A DNA stretch of 38,805 nucleotides from CAYJXJ01 sp964374095 (lineage in GTDB: Bacteria; Elusimicrobiota; Elusimicrobia; UBA1565; UBA9628). Of the stretch, positions 23,392-31,490 are shown one piece after another. The translations under genes were made by a program, and so were the position numbers. Each line of letters opens with the position of its first letter. Positions within the stretch are counted from its first letter, which is position 1. The notes below the pieces were generated by a model that was not told where the DNA came from, ran no database searches, and saw only the letters and a program-made list of their open reading frames with translations. The stretch spans positions 1 through 38,805 of the forward strand of contig CAYJXJ010000021.1 of NCBI GenBank assembly GCA_964374095.1. Direction: 5' to 3'.

Positions 23392-24401
23392 CCGGGACGC
23401 CCTATGTCTCGGTCGTGATCGACAACCACAACTACGGACGTTATCTGGGCCAGGCGGTCGAGAGCGTTTTGGCCCAGGATTTTCCGTCCGGCGACGTCGA
23501 GATCATCGTCGCCGACGACGGCTCGACCGACGATTCCCGGGAGATCCTCTCGGGCTACGGCGGCAAGGTCCGGACGCTTCTTCTCGAGCATCGGGGCCAG
23601 GCCGAGACCTTCAACGCGGGCTTTAGCGCCGCGCGGGGCGAGATCGTCTGCCTGCTCGACTCCGACGACGTCTGGCTCCCCGGCAAGTTGGCGGCGATCG
23701 CTCCGCTTTTCGACGACCGGACGGTCGGCGGGGTCCAGCATTACCTCACCGAGGTCGCCGCCGACCTGGCCCCCATCCGGGAGGGGGTCCCGTCCTGGCC
23801 GGGGCGCTACCGCCTGGAGGATTTCCTCGGGGGCCGGACTCATTTCACCGCGACCAGCGGCCTGGCCTTCCGGAGTTCGGTGTTGCGACAGGCCCTCCCT
23901 ATCCCCGCCGATCTTTTTTTCTATTTGGACACCTTCTTGACGATCCGGGCTTTGTTCGTTTCGGAGTTGGCGAACTGCCCGCGGGCGCTGGGGCTGCACC
24001 GCCTGCACGGGAGAAATTGGTGCGCGAGCGGCCTCGAAGACCCGCGCAAGATCGAGTTTGACTTTCGGATGCGCGACATCCTTCGAGACAAGCTGGGGGG
24101 ATGGCTGTCGGAGTTCGGACGGACGCTGAGCCCACGCTATCTTGAGATCGAACGCCTGGAATTATCGCGGCGCCGGGTGCTGCTGGCCGCGCTCCGAGGC
24201 GATCCGGGGGGCGCCTGGGCCGCCTGGCTGAAGGCTGTGGAGCAGGGACGGATGTCTTCCTTCGCGGCATTTCGCTTGGCGACGCTTCTGTTGGCTGTCC
24301 TCTCCCCGACCCTCTATCTGACCGCCTACTCCGCTTACGCGGAGTCGGCGGGGCTGCAGGCCGCGAGGGCCCGCGGCTTTCCCGAGGAGGCCCGGGCGTG
24401 A
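23388..24401 (+). CDS. Family 2 glycosyltransferase
   Basis: This is a 337-aa, GT-A-fold enzyme. VSVVIDNHNYGRYLGQAVES opens the nucleotide-binding domain; VADDGSTDDS and the DxD-type motif LLDSDDVWLPGK follow. The C-terminal part (about 230-337) is mostly helical with a hydrophobic stretch (LATLLLAVLSPTLYLTAYSAY) that may associate with the membrane. ATG 23388 overlaps the DegT-like stop and its own stop overlaps the next GTG, so translation is coupled on both sides. Donor and acceptor are unknown. Confidence 0.9.
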   Translation: MTGTPYVSVVIDNHNYGRYLGQAVESVLAQDFPSGDVEIIVADDGSTDDSREILSGYGGKVRTLLLEHRGQAETFNAGFSAARGEIVCLLDSDDVWLPGKLAAIAPLFDDRTVGGVQHYLTEVAADLAPIREGVPSWPGRYRLEDFLGGRTHFTATSGLAFRSSVLRQALPIPADLFFYLDTFLTIRALFVSELANCPRALGLHRLHGRNWCASGLEDPRKIEFDFRMRDILRDKLGGWLSEFGRTLSPRYLEIERLELSRRRVLLAALRGDPGGAWAAWLKAVEQGRMSSFAAFRLATLLLAVLSPTLYLTAYSAYAESAGLQAARARGFPEEARA

Positions 24402-25660
24402 GGGCCTACCGCGAGATCTCGGCGTGCCGGGCTTGCGGCAGCTCCCGGCTGATCCCCGTCCTCGATCTGGGACGGATGGCGTTGACCGGGGTGTTTCCGC
24501 GCACCCGAAGCGAGAGAGTCACCGCGGGGCCCCTCGAGCTGGTCAAGTGCGACGAGAGCGCTCCGAACGCCTGCGGGCTGCTCCAGCTCAAGCAGTCTTT
24601 CGACAAGTCCGAGATGTACGGCCCCGGCTACGGCTATCACTCGAGCCTGAACCGCACCATGGTGGCGCACCTCGAGAGGTTGGTCCGTAGTCTGCGCCGG
24701 CGCGTGCCCTTGACGCCCGGCGACGTGGTTGTCGATATCGGCTCCAACGATGGGACCCTGCTGCGGGCCTACCCCGAGGCGGGCCTGTCCCTGGTCGGGG
24801 TCGATCCCACGGCCGGACCCTTCGAGCGCTCCTACCCGCGCGGCGCCAAGCTGCTCGCGGAATTCTTCTCCGCCGCGGGAGTTCTGGACGCCACGAACGG
24901 CCGGCGGGCCAAGGTCGTCACGTCGATCGCGATGTTCTACGACCTCGATTCCCCCCTGGACTTCATGCGGGAGGTGGGTTCGGTGCTCGCCGACGACGGG
25001 ATCTGGATCTCCGAGCAGTCCCATCTCCCGACGATGCTCACCCTGACCGCCTATGACACGGTGTGCCACGAGCATCTTGAGTACTACGGACTGCGCCAGA
25101 TCCGGTGGATGGCCGAGCGGACGGGCTTGAAAATCGTCGACGTGGAGACCAACGACGTCAACGGCGGGAGTCTGCGCGTCGCCTTCGCCAAAGCCGGCTC
25201 TCCCCAGCGGGAGGATGCCGCGGGGATCGACAGGCTGCTGGCGGCGGAGCGGCGTTTGTCGGGGCTCGGCCCCTACCGCGAGTTCGCCCGGCGGGTGAGC
25301 CGCCGCCGCTCCCAACTGCGGGCCTTCATCGCCAAGGCCGCGCGGGCCGGCCGCGTGGTGGCGGGCTACGGCGCCTCGACCAAGGGCAACGTCGTCTTGC
25401 AGTACTGCGGTCTGGGACCGCGGGATATTTCCTGCATCGGAGAGGTCAACCCGGACAAGTTCGGCTGCGTCACGCCGGGCAGCCGCATCCCCATCGTTTC
25501 GGAAACCGAGGTCCGGGCCCTGCGGCCGGACTTCCTCGTGGTCTTTCCCTGGCATTTCCGGGACTTCATCGTGCGCAAGGAGGCGGCCTACCTGAGATCC
25601 GGCGGGCGCTTGGTTTTCCCCCTGCCGGAGATATCGATCGTGACCCGCTCCGGGGCATGA
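24398..25660 (+). CDS. NDP-sugar C-methyltransferase (TcaB9/TylCIII/NovU-like)
   Basis: This is a 420-aa protein. The N-terminal zinc site has Cys10, Cys13, Cys51 and probably Cys59 (CRACGSS ... KCDESAPNACGLLQL). SAM motif I is VVDIGSNDGTLL (about 111-122). HEHLEYYGL (about 224-232) matches the catalytic EH region of TcaB9-type enzymes, and the C-terminal domain has GYGASTKGN (323-331), typical of Methyltransf_14. This three-domain layout is that of sugar C-methyltransferases, which add a methyl branch next to a keto group of an NDP-deoxysugar. With the DesII-like and ColD-like enzymes it points to a branched deoxysugar. GTG 24398 overlaps the preceding stop (GTGA). Confidence 0.88.
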   Translation: MRAYREISACRACGSSRLIPVLDLGRMALTGVFPRTRSERVTAGPLELVKCDESAPNACGLLQLKQSFDKSEMYGPGYGYHSSLNRTMVAHLERLVRSLRRRVPLTPGDVVVDIGSNDGTLLRAYPEAGLSLVGVDPTAGPFERSYPRGAKLLAEFFSAAGVLDATNGRRAKVVTSIAMFYDLDSPLDFMREVGSVLADDGIWISEQSHLPTMLTLTAYDTVCHEHLEYYGLRQIRWMAERTGLKIVDVETNDVNGGSLRVAFAKAGSPQREDAAGIDRLLAAERRLSGLGPYREFARRVSRRRSQLRAFIAKAARAGRVVAGYGASTKGNVVLQYCGLGPRDISCIGEVNPDKFGCVTPGSRIPIVSETEVRALRPDFLVVFPWHFRDFIVRKEAAYLRSGGRLVFPLPEISIVTRSGA

Positions 25661-25661
25661 G

Positions 25662-26369
25662 ATGGGCGACCGCGCGACGCTGGTCATGATCCCGACGTAC
25701 CGGGAGCGCGGCAACGTGGAGCCCATGTCGGAAGAGATCCTCGGCCTGGGCCTGGAACTGGACCTTCTTTTCGTGGACGACGCGTCCCCGGACGGCACGG
25801 GCGAGATTCTCGACGCCGTCGCGGCGCGGGAGAGCCGCGTGCGCGTCCTGCATCGGCCGGCCAAGCTGGGGATCGGCTCGGCCCACCAGGACGGCATACG
25901 CTGGGCCTATGAGAAGGGCTACCGGAACCTCGTGACCCTGGACTGCGACTTCACCCATCCTCCCCGCTACATCCCGGAACTGCTGAAAGCCGGAGAGTCC
26001 TGCGATATCGTCGTGGGCTCGCGCTATCTGGAGGCGGGGAGCTTGGAGGATTGGCCCCTCTTTCGGATCGTCCTAACGCGCATCGCGCACGCCCTGACGC
26101 GCCGCGTCCTCGGTCTGCCCTACGACGCCACCGCGGCCTACCGCCTCTACCGCTTGGACCGGGTTCCTCGGGAGTCGTTTTCGAAGGTGAAATCCCAAAG
26201 CTACGCCTTCTTCTTCGAGAGCCTTTACGTTCTCCATCGCCTGGGGCTAAAGATTCGGGAGATCCCGGTCGTTCTTCCGGGGCGGGCCAAGGAGCAGTCC
26301 AAAATGACTCCAGCCGACATGCTCGACGGCGTGTGGCGCCTGCTGTGTTTGAGGATGAGGGGACAATGA
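25662..26369 (+). CDS. Polyprenol-phosphate hexosyltransferase-like GT2 (DPM1-type)
   Basis: This is a 235-aa soluble GT2 of DPM1 length. Motifs: MIPTYRERGNVEPMSEEI, FVDDASPDGTGEILD, KLGIGSAHQDGIRWAYEKG, LDCDFTHPPRYIP and VVGSRYLEAGSL. Enzymes of this type load a hexose from a nucleotide onto a polyprenyl phosphate for use by membrane GT-C enzymes, three of which occur in the window. There is no transmembrane anchor. It begins 1 nt after the previous stop. Its stop overlaps the ATG of the second micro-ORF element (ATGA). Confidence 0.9.
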   Translation: MGDRATLVMIPTYRERGNVEPMSEEILGLGLELDLLFVDDASPDGTGEILDAVAARESRVRVLHRPAKLGIGSAHQDGIRWAYEKGYRNLVTLDCDFTHPPRYIPELLKAGESCDIVVGSRYLEAGSLEDWPLFRIVLTRIAHALTRRVLGLPYDATAAYRLYRLDRVPRESFSKVKSQSYAFFFESLYVLHRLGLKIREIPVVLPGRAKEQSKMTPADMLDGVWRLLCLRMRGQ

Positions 26370-26416
26370 CCGAAGGAAATGGTTCGATTCCGAAGGATAC
26401 AGGAAGAGAACCATGA
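26366..26416 (+). CDS. Hairpin/micro-ORF element, copy 2 (16-aa peptide)
   Basis: The 51-nt frame encodes MTEGNGSIPKDTGREP. Its ATG overlaps the upstream GT2 stop, and its TGA overlaps the downstream GT2 ATG (26413). The stem arms GGTTCGATTCC and GGAAGAGAACC (26381-26391 and 26402-26412) pair through nine base pairs plus a tandem G-A mismatch. The loop is GAAGGATACA, again containing GAAGGA. Relative to copy 1, one stem position changes C-G to T-A, a compensatory change. Confidence 0.5.
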   Translation: MTEGNGSIPKDTGREP

Positions 26417-27564
26417 GGCTCTCCATCATCATCCCCGCCTACAACGAGGAGCAGAGCATCGCCGAGATCGTGGAACGCTGCCTCAAGGCCCGCGAGACGC
26501 TCATGCGCGAGATGGGCCTTGAAAAAGTCGAGGTGATCGTGGTCGACGACGGCTCCCGGGACCGAACCAGGGAGATCGCGTCCCGCTTTACGGAGGCGCG
26601 CGTGGTCTCCCATGCCCGCAACCGGGGCTACGGGCAGGCGCTCATGACGGGGTTCGAGGCCGCCGAGGGCGAGCTCCTGTCCTTCCTGGACGCGGACGGC
26701 ACGCTCGATCCCCTCTCATTAGTGCCGCTTCACCGCGCCATGAGAGAGGCCGACGCGGACCTCTCGATCGGCAGCCGCATGCACCCCGAATCCCATATGC
26801 CCGCGGTGCGGGTCGTGGGCAACATCTTCTACGCGACGATCATCTCGCGTCTCACGGGCGTGCCGGTCAAGGACTCCGCCAGCGGGCTTAGGCTTTTCCG
26901 CCGCGGGCTGTTGGAGCGCTTGAAGCCGCTTCCCACCGGCCTGCACTTCACCCCCGCCATGACGGCCCGGGCCGCCTGCCTGGGGGCGCGGATCGTCGAG
27001 ACCCCGGTGCCCTACGCCGAGCGGCAGGGCCGCTCCAAGCTCAATGTCGTCGCCGACGGCGTGAGGTTTCTCCGCGTGATTTTGGGCATCATCTTCTCCT
27101 ACTACCCGCTGAAAATTTTCGGACCGGCGGGATTGTTTTTCGCGGCCGTGGCCCTGGGCTACGGCATCTGGCCCGTGAGCTATTACCTGCGCTTTGGCAG
27201 GCTCGAGCCCGAGGTGATGATCTACCGCCTTCTGACCATCGTGACCTTGTCGGCCGTGAGCCTCATCTGCCTGACCACGGGGGGCTTGGCGCAGAAGCTC
27301 TCCGACATCGCCACGGGGCGGGAGTCGGGCGCGTGGGACCACCCGCGCCTCCAGGAGCTCGCCCTCGGCCTGGGCCTGGCCCTGGTCGCCGGGGCGGCGC
27401 TTCTCAACTGGAGCACGATCCGTGAGTACGTATCGACCGGCCGGATCACGACCCACTGGATCTACGTCCTGACCGGGAGCCTGGGAGTGCTGTGCGGGAC
27501 CCTGCTGGCCGCCTTCGGCGTGGCCTACGGCCTCGCCGGCCATCTCCCCCGCCGCCGGCCGTGA
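26413..27564 (+). CDS. Membrane-anchored family 2 glycosyltransferase
   Basis: This is a 383-aa protein. The GT-A domain occupies about 1-220: LSIIIPAYNEEQSIAEIVE, VIVVDDGSRDRTREIA, ARNRGYGQALMTGFEAAEG and FLDADGTLDPLS (DxD). Four hydrophobic segments follow (about 225-265, 275-300, 312-330 and 350-375), as in polyprenyl-phosphate glycosyltransferases of the GtrB/DPM-with-anchor type. It probably makes a polyprenyl-phosphate sugar. It starts directly after the micro-ORF hairpin, with no other ribosome binding site than the loop GAAGGA. Its stop overlaps the next GTG. Confidence 0.88.
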   Translation: MRLSIIIPAYNEEQSIAEIVERCLKARETLMREMGLEKVEVIVVDDGSRDRTREIASRFTEARVVSHARNRGYGQALMTGFEAAEGELLSFLDADGTLDPLSLVPLHRAMREADADLSIGSRMHPESHMPAVRVVGNIFYATIISRLTGVPVKDSASGLRLFRRGLLERLKPLPTGLHFTPAMTARAACLGARIVETPVPYAERQGRSKLNVVADGVRFLRVILGIIFSYYPLKIFGPAGLFFAAVALGYGIWPVSYYLRFGRLEPEVMIYRLLTIVTLSAVSLICLTTGGLAQKLSDIATGRESGAWDHPRLQELALGLGLALVAGAALLNWSTIREYVSTGRITTHWIYVLTGSLGVLCGTLLAAFGVAYGLAGHLPRRRP

Positions 27565-28271
27565 AACGAGCTCTGGTCATCCTGACCTTCAATGAGAGCG
27601 AGGCTCTCCCCAAGGTGTTCGACGCTATCCCCCGCGACGCGGCCCATGATCTGTTCGCCGTGGACGGGGGCTCGAAGGACGGCACGGTGGAGTTCCTTGA
27701 GGCCCGTGGGATTCGCGTGGTGGGGCAGGAGCGCCGGGGGAGGGGCGAGGCGTTTCGCGCGGCATTTCGGGCCACCGATGCCGATGCCATCGTGTTCTTT
27801 AGTCCCGACGGCAACGAGGACCCCCGGGACATTCCCCGGCTCTTCGAACTGCTGGAGGACTGCGACATGTCGATCGCGTCCCGGATGATGGCGGGAGCCT
27901 TCAACGAGGAGGACATCTCCTGGTGGCGGCTGCGCAAGTGGGTCAATCTGGCTTTCGGGATGGCGGCCAACCTCCTTTTCAACCGGGGACCCTTCGTCAC
28001 CGACACCATCAACGGCTTCCGCGGGGTGCGGCGCTCGGCCTTCGAGATCATGGCGCCGGACGCGCTGGGTTTCGTGATCGAGTACCAGATGACGATCCGC
28101 GCGATGAAGAAGGGGCTGCGCATGCTCGAGTTCCCGACCGCCGAGGGCCGGCGATTGGGGGGACACAGCACGGCGAGCGCTTGGCCCACGGGCAAGGTCT
28201 TCCTGAAGACCTTATGGAGCGAATGGAGGCGGGGGTCCCCTCCGGGGACGACGGGCACCGGCCCGATGTGA
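27561..28271 (+). CDS. Family 2 glycosyltransferase
   Basis: This is a 236-aa GT2 starting at a GTG overlapping the previous stop (GTGA). Motifs: VILTFNESEALPKVFDAIP, FAVDGGSKDGTVEFLE, ERRGRGEAFRAAF and the DxD-like FFSPDGNEDPRDIP. TDTINGFRGVRRSAFE matches the acceptor-side motif of polyprenyl-phosphate sugar synthases. No membrane anchor is seen. It is the third GT2 of this type in a row, so the cluster may make several different lipid-linked monosaccharides. Confidence 0.88.
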   Translation: MKRALVILTFNESEALPKVFDAIPRDAAHDLFAVDGGSKDGTVEFLEARGIRVVGQERRGRGEAFRAAFRATDADAIVFFSPDGNEDPRDIPRLFELLEDCDMSIASRMMAGAFNEEDISWWRLRKWVNLAFGMAANLLFNRGPFVTDTINGFRGVRRSAFEIMAPDALGFVIEYQMTIRAMKKGLRMLEFPTAEGRRLGGHSTASAWPTGKVFLKTLWSEWRRGSPPGTTGTGPM

Positions 28272-30022
28272 GCGGCGCGGCGCGGCTCGGGCTCATGCGG
28301 GCGGCCCTGGCGGTCCTGGGCCTGGGATTGGGGTTTTGGGGCGGGGGGTGGGGCTTGCCCAACCAGGGCGTCATCGACCGGATCATGCCCCCGGGGGCGG
28401 ACAACCCGGATTTTCACAAGGCGCTATCGGAGTCCTGGGGCGAGATGCACCGCGGCTTGGGCTCCAACCTCGTGCTCAATCCCGAGGCTTATGCGGGATT
28501 CAAGGGAGTCATCGTGACCGAGCCCGGGTGGCGAAGTCCGCCCCGGGCTTTGTGGAACTCCTACCGGTCCTTCCACTTGCGCTCCGCGCACGACGACGAG
28601 CAGACCTTCTTCATCCTCCTTTCGCGGATGCGCCCGCGTCAGCTCGAATTCCGCCACCACATGTTCACCTACGGCGCCGCCCATATCTACTCCCTGGGAG
28701 CGTGGCTGGCCGCCGGGGCCGCCCTGCAGGTCGTGACCTTGAAGACCTCGGTCCTGCCGTATTTGGAGCAGCCGGCGCGCATGGCGGGACTGTACTGGTG
28801 GTGCCGGGTCCTGTCGGTCCTGGCCTATGCCGGGTCGGCCCTGATGCTCCTTCGGATCGGCCGCCGCCACCTGGCGCTGGGCGCGGCGGGCTTCTGCGCC
28901 GGGGCGGCTTTCCTTCTTTCGCCCGGCGCGGTGATTCAGGCGCATGTCTTGAAGCAGCACACCTTCTGGACCTTTTGGGTCCTGCTGACGTTGGATCAAA
29001 GCCTGGCCCTCCTGGACCGGGCCCGGGTCCGGGATTGGTGCCTGGCCGGGGCGACGGCGGGCCTGGCCGTGGGGTGCTTTGCCCACGCCTGGCCCGCGGG
29101 CCTGATCCTAGCCGCCGCCGCGGTCTTGCGCGGGCGCCGGAGCGGCCGGTGGACACCCGAGCTCCAGGGTCTGGGCTGGGCGGTCCTGGCCGCGGCGGCG
29201 GTCTTTATCGGGACCAACCCCTATTGGATTTTGGATTGGCCCGAGGCCCATGCCGAGCTGACCCTGCAGCGGCGGTTTTTGCACCGGGATCCGCTCGCGC
29301 CCCTGCTGTTTTTCTGGCACCCCGTGCGGCGTTCCGTGACAACGCCGGTGCTGGCCCTCATGGCGGCCGGCGTCCTCGGAGCCCTGATCCGCGGCCGCAA
29401 CGAACTCAAGCTCCGGCTCGTGAGCCTGACGTTTCTCTTCGGAGTGGCCGCGACCGCGGGCTATCATGTGGTGCTCCCCACGCGCTCGGTCCGCTATTTC
29501 CTGGGCTGGCTGGCCGTGGGCCTTCTGCTCGCGGCATGGGCGGCCTGGAGCCTGGCGCGGGGGGCCAAGGCCCTGCGGCCCGCCGTGATCGCGGGGGGCC
29601 TGCTCATCCTGGCCAATTTGGGAGTGGAGGGTCTGACCACGGCCTACAACTTCCACCGGGACGCCGGGGAGTCCTCGACCCGCCTGCGGGCCGGCCGGTG
29701 GATCGAGGAGCACGTGCCCCCGGGCGAGAGCATCGGCCAGACCATCCTGCCGGCCCCGTCCACCTCCCCCTACTTCCGCTTCGACCGCTACCGCATGGTC
29801 TTCATCGAGCCGGCCCTGTTCAAGGACCTGGCCCCGGAGAAGCTCCCGAAGTATTTCGTCGTCTGCCTGCCCGACTACGATTCGCGCCATGAGCTCGAGC
29901 CCAACCTCTCCCGCTATGAGAGCGTGGCGCGCATCGACCGGGAGCGATTGGTCCCCTGGGTCGGCGTAGACCCCACGGCGACCACGGCCAACCCGGCGTT
30001 CGAGGTCTACCGATTGAGGTAA
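28268..30022 (+). CDS. GT-C fold membrane glycosyltransferase (PMT/ArnT-like)
   Basis: This is a 584-aa protein with about 10 predicted membrane helices. A first hydrophobic segment (AALAVLGLGLGFWGGGWGL) is followed by a long extracytoplasmic loop (about 30-130) and alternating helices to about residue 455. A soluble C-terminal domain (about 460-584) then follows, with WIEEHVPPGESIGQ, typical of GT39-like enzymes. It would take a sugar from a polyprenyl phosphate on the outer face of the inner membrane. The start is GTG 28268, which overlaps the previous stop (GTGA). A -10-like promoter for the next gene begins just past its stop. Confidence 0.85.
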   Translation: MSGAARLGLMRAALAVLGLGLGFWGGGWGLPNQGVIDRIMPPGADNPDFHKALSESWGEMHRGLGSNLVLNPEAYAGFKGVIVTEPGWRSPPRALWNSYRSFHLRSAHDDEQTFFILLSRMRPRQLEFRHHMFTYGAAHIYSLGAWLAAGAALQVVTLKTSVLPYLEQPARMAGLYWWCRVLSVLAYAGSALMLLRIGRRHLALGAAGFCAGAAFLLSPGAVIQAHVLKQHTFWTFWVLLTLDQSLALLDRARVRDWCLAGATAGLAVGCFAHAWPAGLILAAAAVLRGRRSGRWTPELQGLGWAVLAAAAVFIGTNPYWILDWPEAHAELTLQRRFLHRDPLAPLLFFWHPVRRSVTTPVLALMAAGVLGALIRGRNELKLRLVSLTFLFGVAATAGYHVVLPTRSVRYFLGWLAVGLLLAAWAAWSLARGAKALRPAVIAGGLLILANLGVEGLTTAYNFHRDAGESSTRLRAGRWIEEHVPPGESIGQTILPAPSTSPYFRFDRYRMVFIEPALFKDLAPEKLPKYFVVCLPDYDSRHELEPNLSRYESVARIDRERLVPWVGVDPTATTANPAFEVYRLR

Positions 30023-30031
30023 TGGTATGAT
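30023..30031 (+). promoter_or_regulatory. Candidate extended -10 promoter of the aminotransferase gene
   Basis: TGGTATGAT (extended -10, TATGAT at 30026-30031) ends 9 nt before ATG 30041, suggesting a leaderless or near-leaderless transcript for the last gene of the cluster. No Shine-Dalgarno is present. Confidence 0.45.
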
Positions 30032-30040
30032 GGCTCGCTA

Positions 30041-31201
30041 ATGAGAGAGAGGATACCCTGGGCCAAACCCGACCTGGGCGAGGCCGAGAAGAAGCTGCTC
30101 GTGGAGGCCTTGGATTCCACCTGGATTTCGGGCGGCCCCTTCGTGGACCGGCTCGAGGCCGAGTTTACGGCGCTTCACGGCCTGGGACAAGGGTCCCAGG
30201 TCCCCGGAGGGCAGTCGTTCTCCTCTCCCGGAGGGGGCGGCGGCGGCCTGCGGGGCCTGACGACCTCCAACGGCACGACCGCCCTGCAGCTCGCCCTGGC
30301 CGGATTGGAGATCGGCCGGGGGGCGGAGGTGATCGTCCCGGGCCTGACCTTCGTCGCCCCCGCCAACATGGTCCTGGCCATGGGAGCCGTTCCGGTCTTC
30401 GCCGACATCGACCCGCGCACCTGGTGCCTCGACCCGGCCCAGGTTGAGGCCCGCTTGACGCCGCGCACCAAGGCGATACTCTGCGTGCATCTTTACGGAA
30501 ACGTCTGCGCGATGGACGCGCTCGCCGACATCGCCCGGCGCCGGGGCATCCCGCTGATCGAAGACGCGGCCCAGGCGGTGTTCTCAAAATACCGGGGACG
30601 CTACGCCGGCACATTCGGCTCGGCCGGGTGCTTCAGCTTCCACGCCACCAAGACCATCACGACCGGCGAGGGGGGCTTCGTCCTGACTCCGGATGCCGGG
30701 CTCTTCGAGCGGATGCGGGTCCTGCGCGATCATGGGATGCGGTCCGGAAAGCGCTACTGGCACGACGTGCTCGGCTACAATTTCCGCCTCACCAACCTCC
30801 AAGCCGCGGTGGGCTGCGCCCAGATGGCGCGCCGGGGGGAGTTCCTGGAGGCCCGCAAGCGCATGGTTCGCTCTTACCTCGCGCGCCTAGCGGGTATTCC
30901 AGGAGTCGCTCCCCAATACTTCCCGCCGGAGGTCGAGCCCGCGGTCTGGGCCGTGGCCGTCAAGCTCGACGCCAAGGCCTTCGGCGGGGATCGGGACTGG
31001 GTCATCGAGCGGCTCTCCGAAGCCGGCATCGAGACCCGGCCCGGCTTCTACCCGATGAGCGCCATGCCTCCCTATCAGTCCGCGCGGCTGGCCGTGAGCG
31101 AGGACGTGGGCCTCAACGTGCTGAGCCTCCCGTCTTTTCCGGCGATCACGGCGGAGCAGATCGCCCGCGTCTGCGACAGCCTGCGGGCGCTGAAGCGTTA
31201 G
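30041..31201 (+). CDS. DegT/DnrJ/EryC1-family sugar aminotransferase with an internal insertion
   Basis: This is a 386-aa, PLP-dependent enzyme. The Schiff-base lysine is Lys204 in HATKTITTGEGG. Other family blocks: TTSNGTTALQLALAG, EVIVPGLTFVAPAN, VPVFADIDP, ILCVHLYGN, IEDAAQAVFSKYRGR, LRDHGM and NFRLTNLQAAVGCAQ. It probably transfers an amino group to an NDP-keto-deoxysugar, and could make the 4-amino sugar used by the DesII-like enzyme. Residues about 48-71 (between EFTALHG and TTSNGTT) form a Gly/Ser/Gln-rich insert where relatives have only a few residues; the DNA there contains a perfect hairpin (30181-30200). Confidence 0.9.
   Translation: MRERIPWAKPDLGEAEKKLLVEALDSTWISGGPFVDRLEAEFTALHGLGQGSQVPGGQSFSSPGGGGGGLRGLTTSNGTTALQLALAGLEIGRGAEVIVPGLTFVAPANMVLAMGAVPVFADIDPRTWCLDPAQVEARLTPRTKAILCVHLYGNVCAMDALADIARRRGIPLIEDAAQAVFSKYRGRYAGTFGSAGCFSFHATKTITTGEGGFVLTPDAGLFERMRVLRDHGMRSGKRYWHDVLGYNFRLTNLQAAVGCAQMARRGEFLEARKRMVRSYLARLAGIPGVAPQYFPPEVEPAVWAVAVKLDAKAFGGDRDWVIERLSEAGIETRPGFYPMSAMPPYQSARLAVSEDVGLNVLSLPSFPAITAEQIARVCDSLRALKR
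30175..30255 (+). repeat. Palindrome-rich insertion inside the aminotransferase gene
   Basis: CCTGGGAC (30181-30188) and GTCCCAGG (30193-30200) form a perfect 8-bp hairpin with loop AAGG. The related blocks CCCCGGAGGG and CTCCCGGAGGGG follow. The stretch encodes about 20-25 extra, low-complexity residues. It has the look of a small palindromic element inserted in frame. The boundaries are approximate. Confidence 0.45.
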
Positions 31202-31232
31202 CCTGAGGAACCCGACCTGACTCGGCCAGGAG

Positions 31233-31290
31233 CGCCGGCGCCAGGCATGTAGAACTCGGTCCAGGACCGAGTTCCCTCAGGGCGCCGGCG
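31233..31290. terminator. Nested double hairpin between convergent genes
   Basis: The outer arms CGCCGGCGCC (31233-31242) and GGCGCCGGCG (31281-31290) enclose an inner 11-bp stem GAACTCGGTCC (31252-31262) / GGACCGAGTTC (31264-31274) with a single-base centre. There is no T-run. A bidirectional terminator or 3'-end stabiliser is plausible. Confidence 0.5.
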
Positions 31291-31363
31291 AACGCGGCTG
31301 GGCTTCTGCGACCTCCAACCGGGTCGTCGCTTTGCCCAATCGGATGCGGGTCCCGTGACGGTC

Positions 31364-31395
31364 TTATACGTAGAGTAGGCACTATCTACGTATAA
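31364..31395. repeat. AT-rich 11-bp inverted repeat
   Basis: TTATACGTAGA (31364-31374) and TCTACGTATAA (31385-31395) are perfect inverted copies separated by 10 nt, in an AT-rich island within GC-rich DNA. It looks like an operator, but no gene start lies next to it. Confidence 0.5.
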
Positions 31396-31490
31396 ATACC
31401 CGCCTTCCTGCCGTCTCAAACCTAGACGCTCTACGGCGAAGATGTCGAGAGGCTCCTCGCGGAATCGGCTCCGCGGGAGGCTTCCGTCGG

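Larger units (their letters stand above)
31202..31490. other. Convergent intergenic region with nested hairpins
   Basis: This gap between the convergent aminotransferase and GNAT genes has no convincing gene. It contains a nested hairpin (31233-31290), an 11-bp AT-rich inverted repeat (31364-31395) and an imperfect GC-rich hairpin (about 31450-31480) close to the GNAT stop that could terminate that minus-strand operon. Confidence 0.65.
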
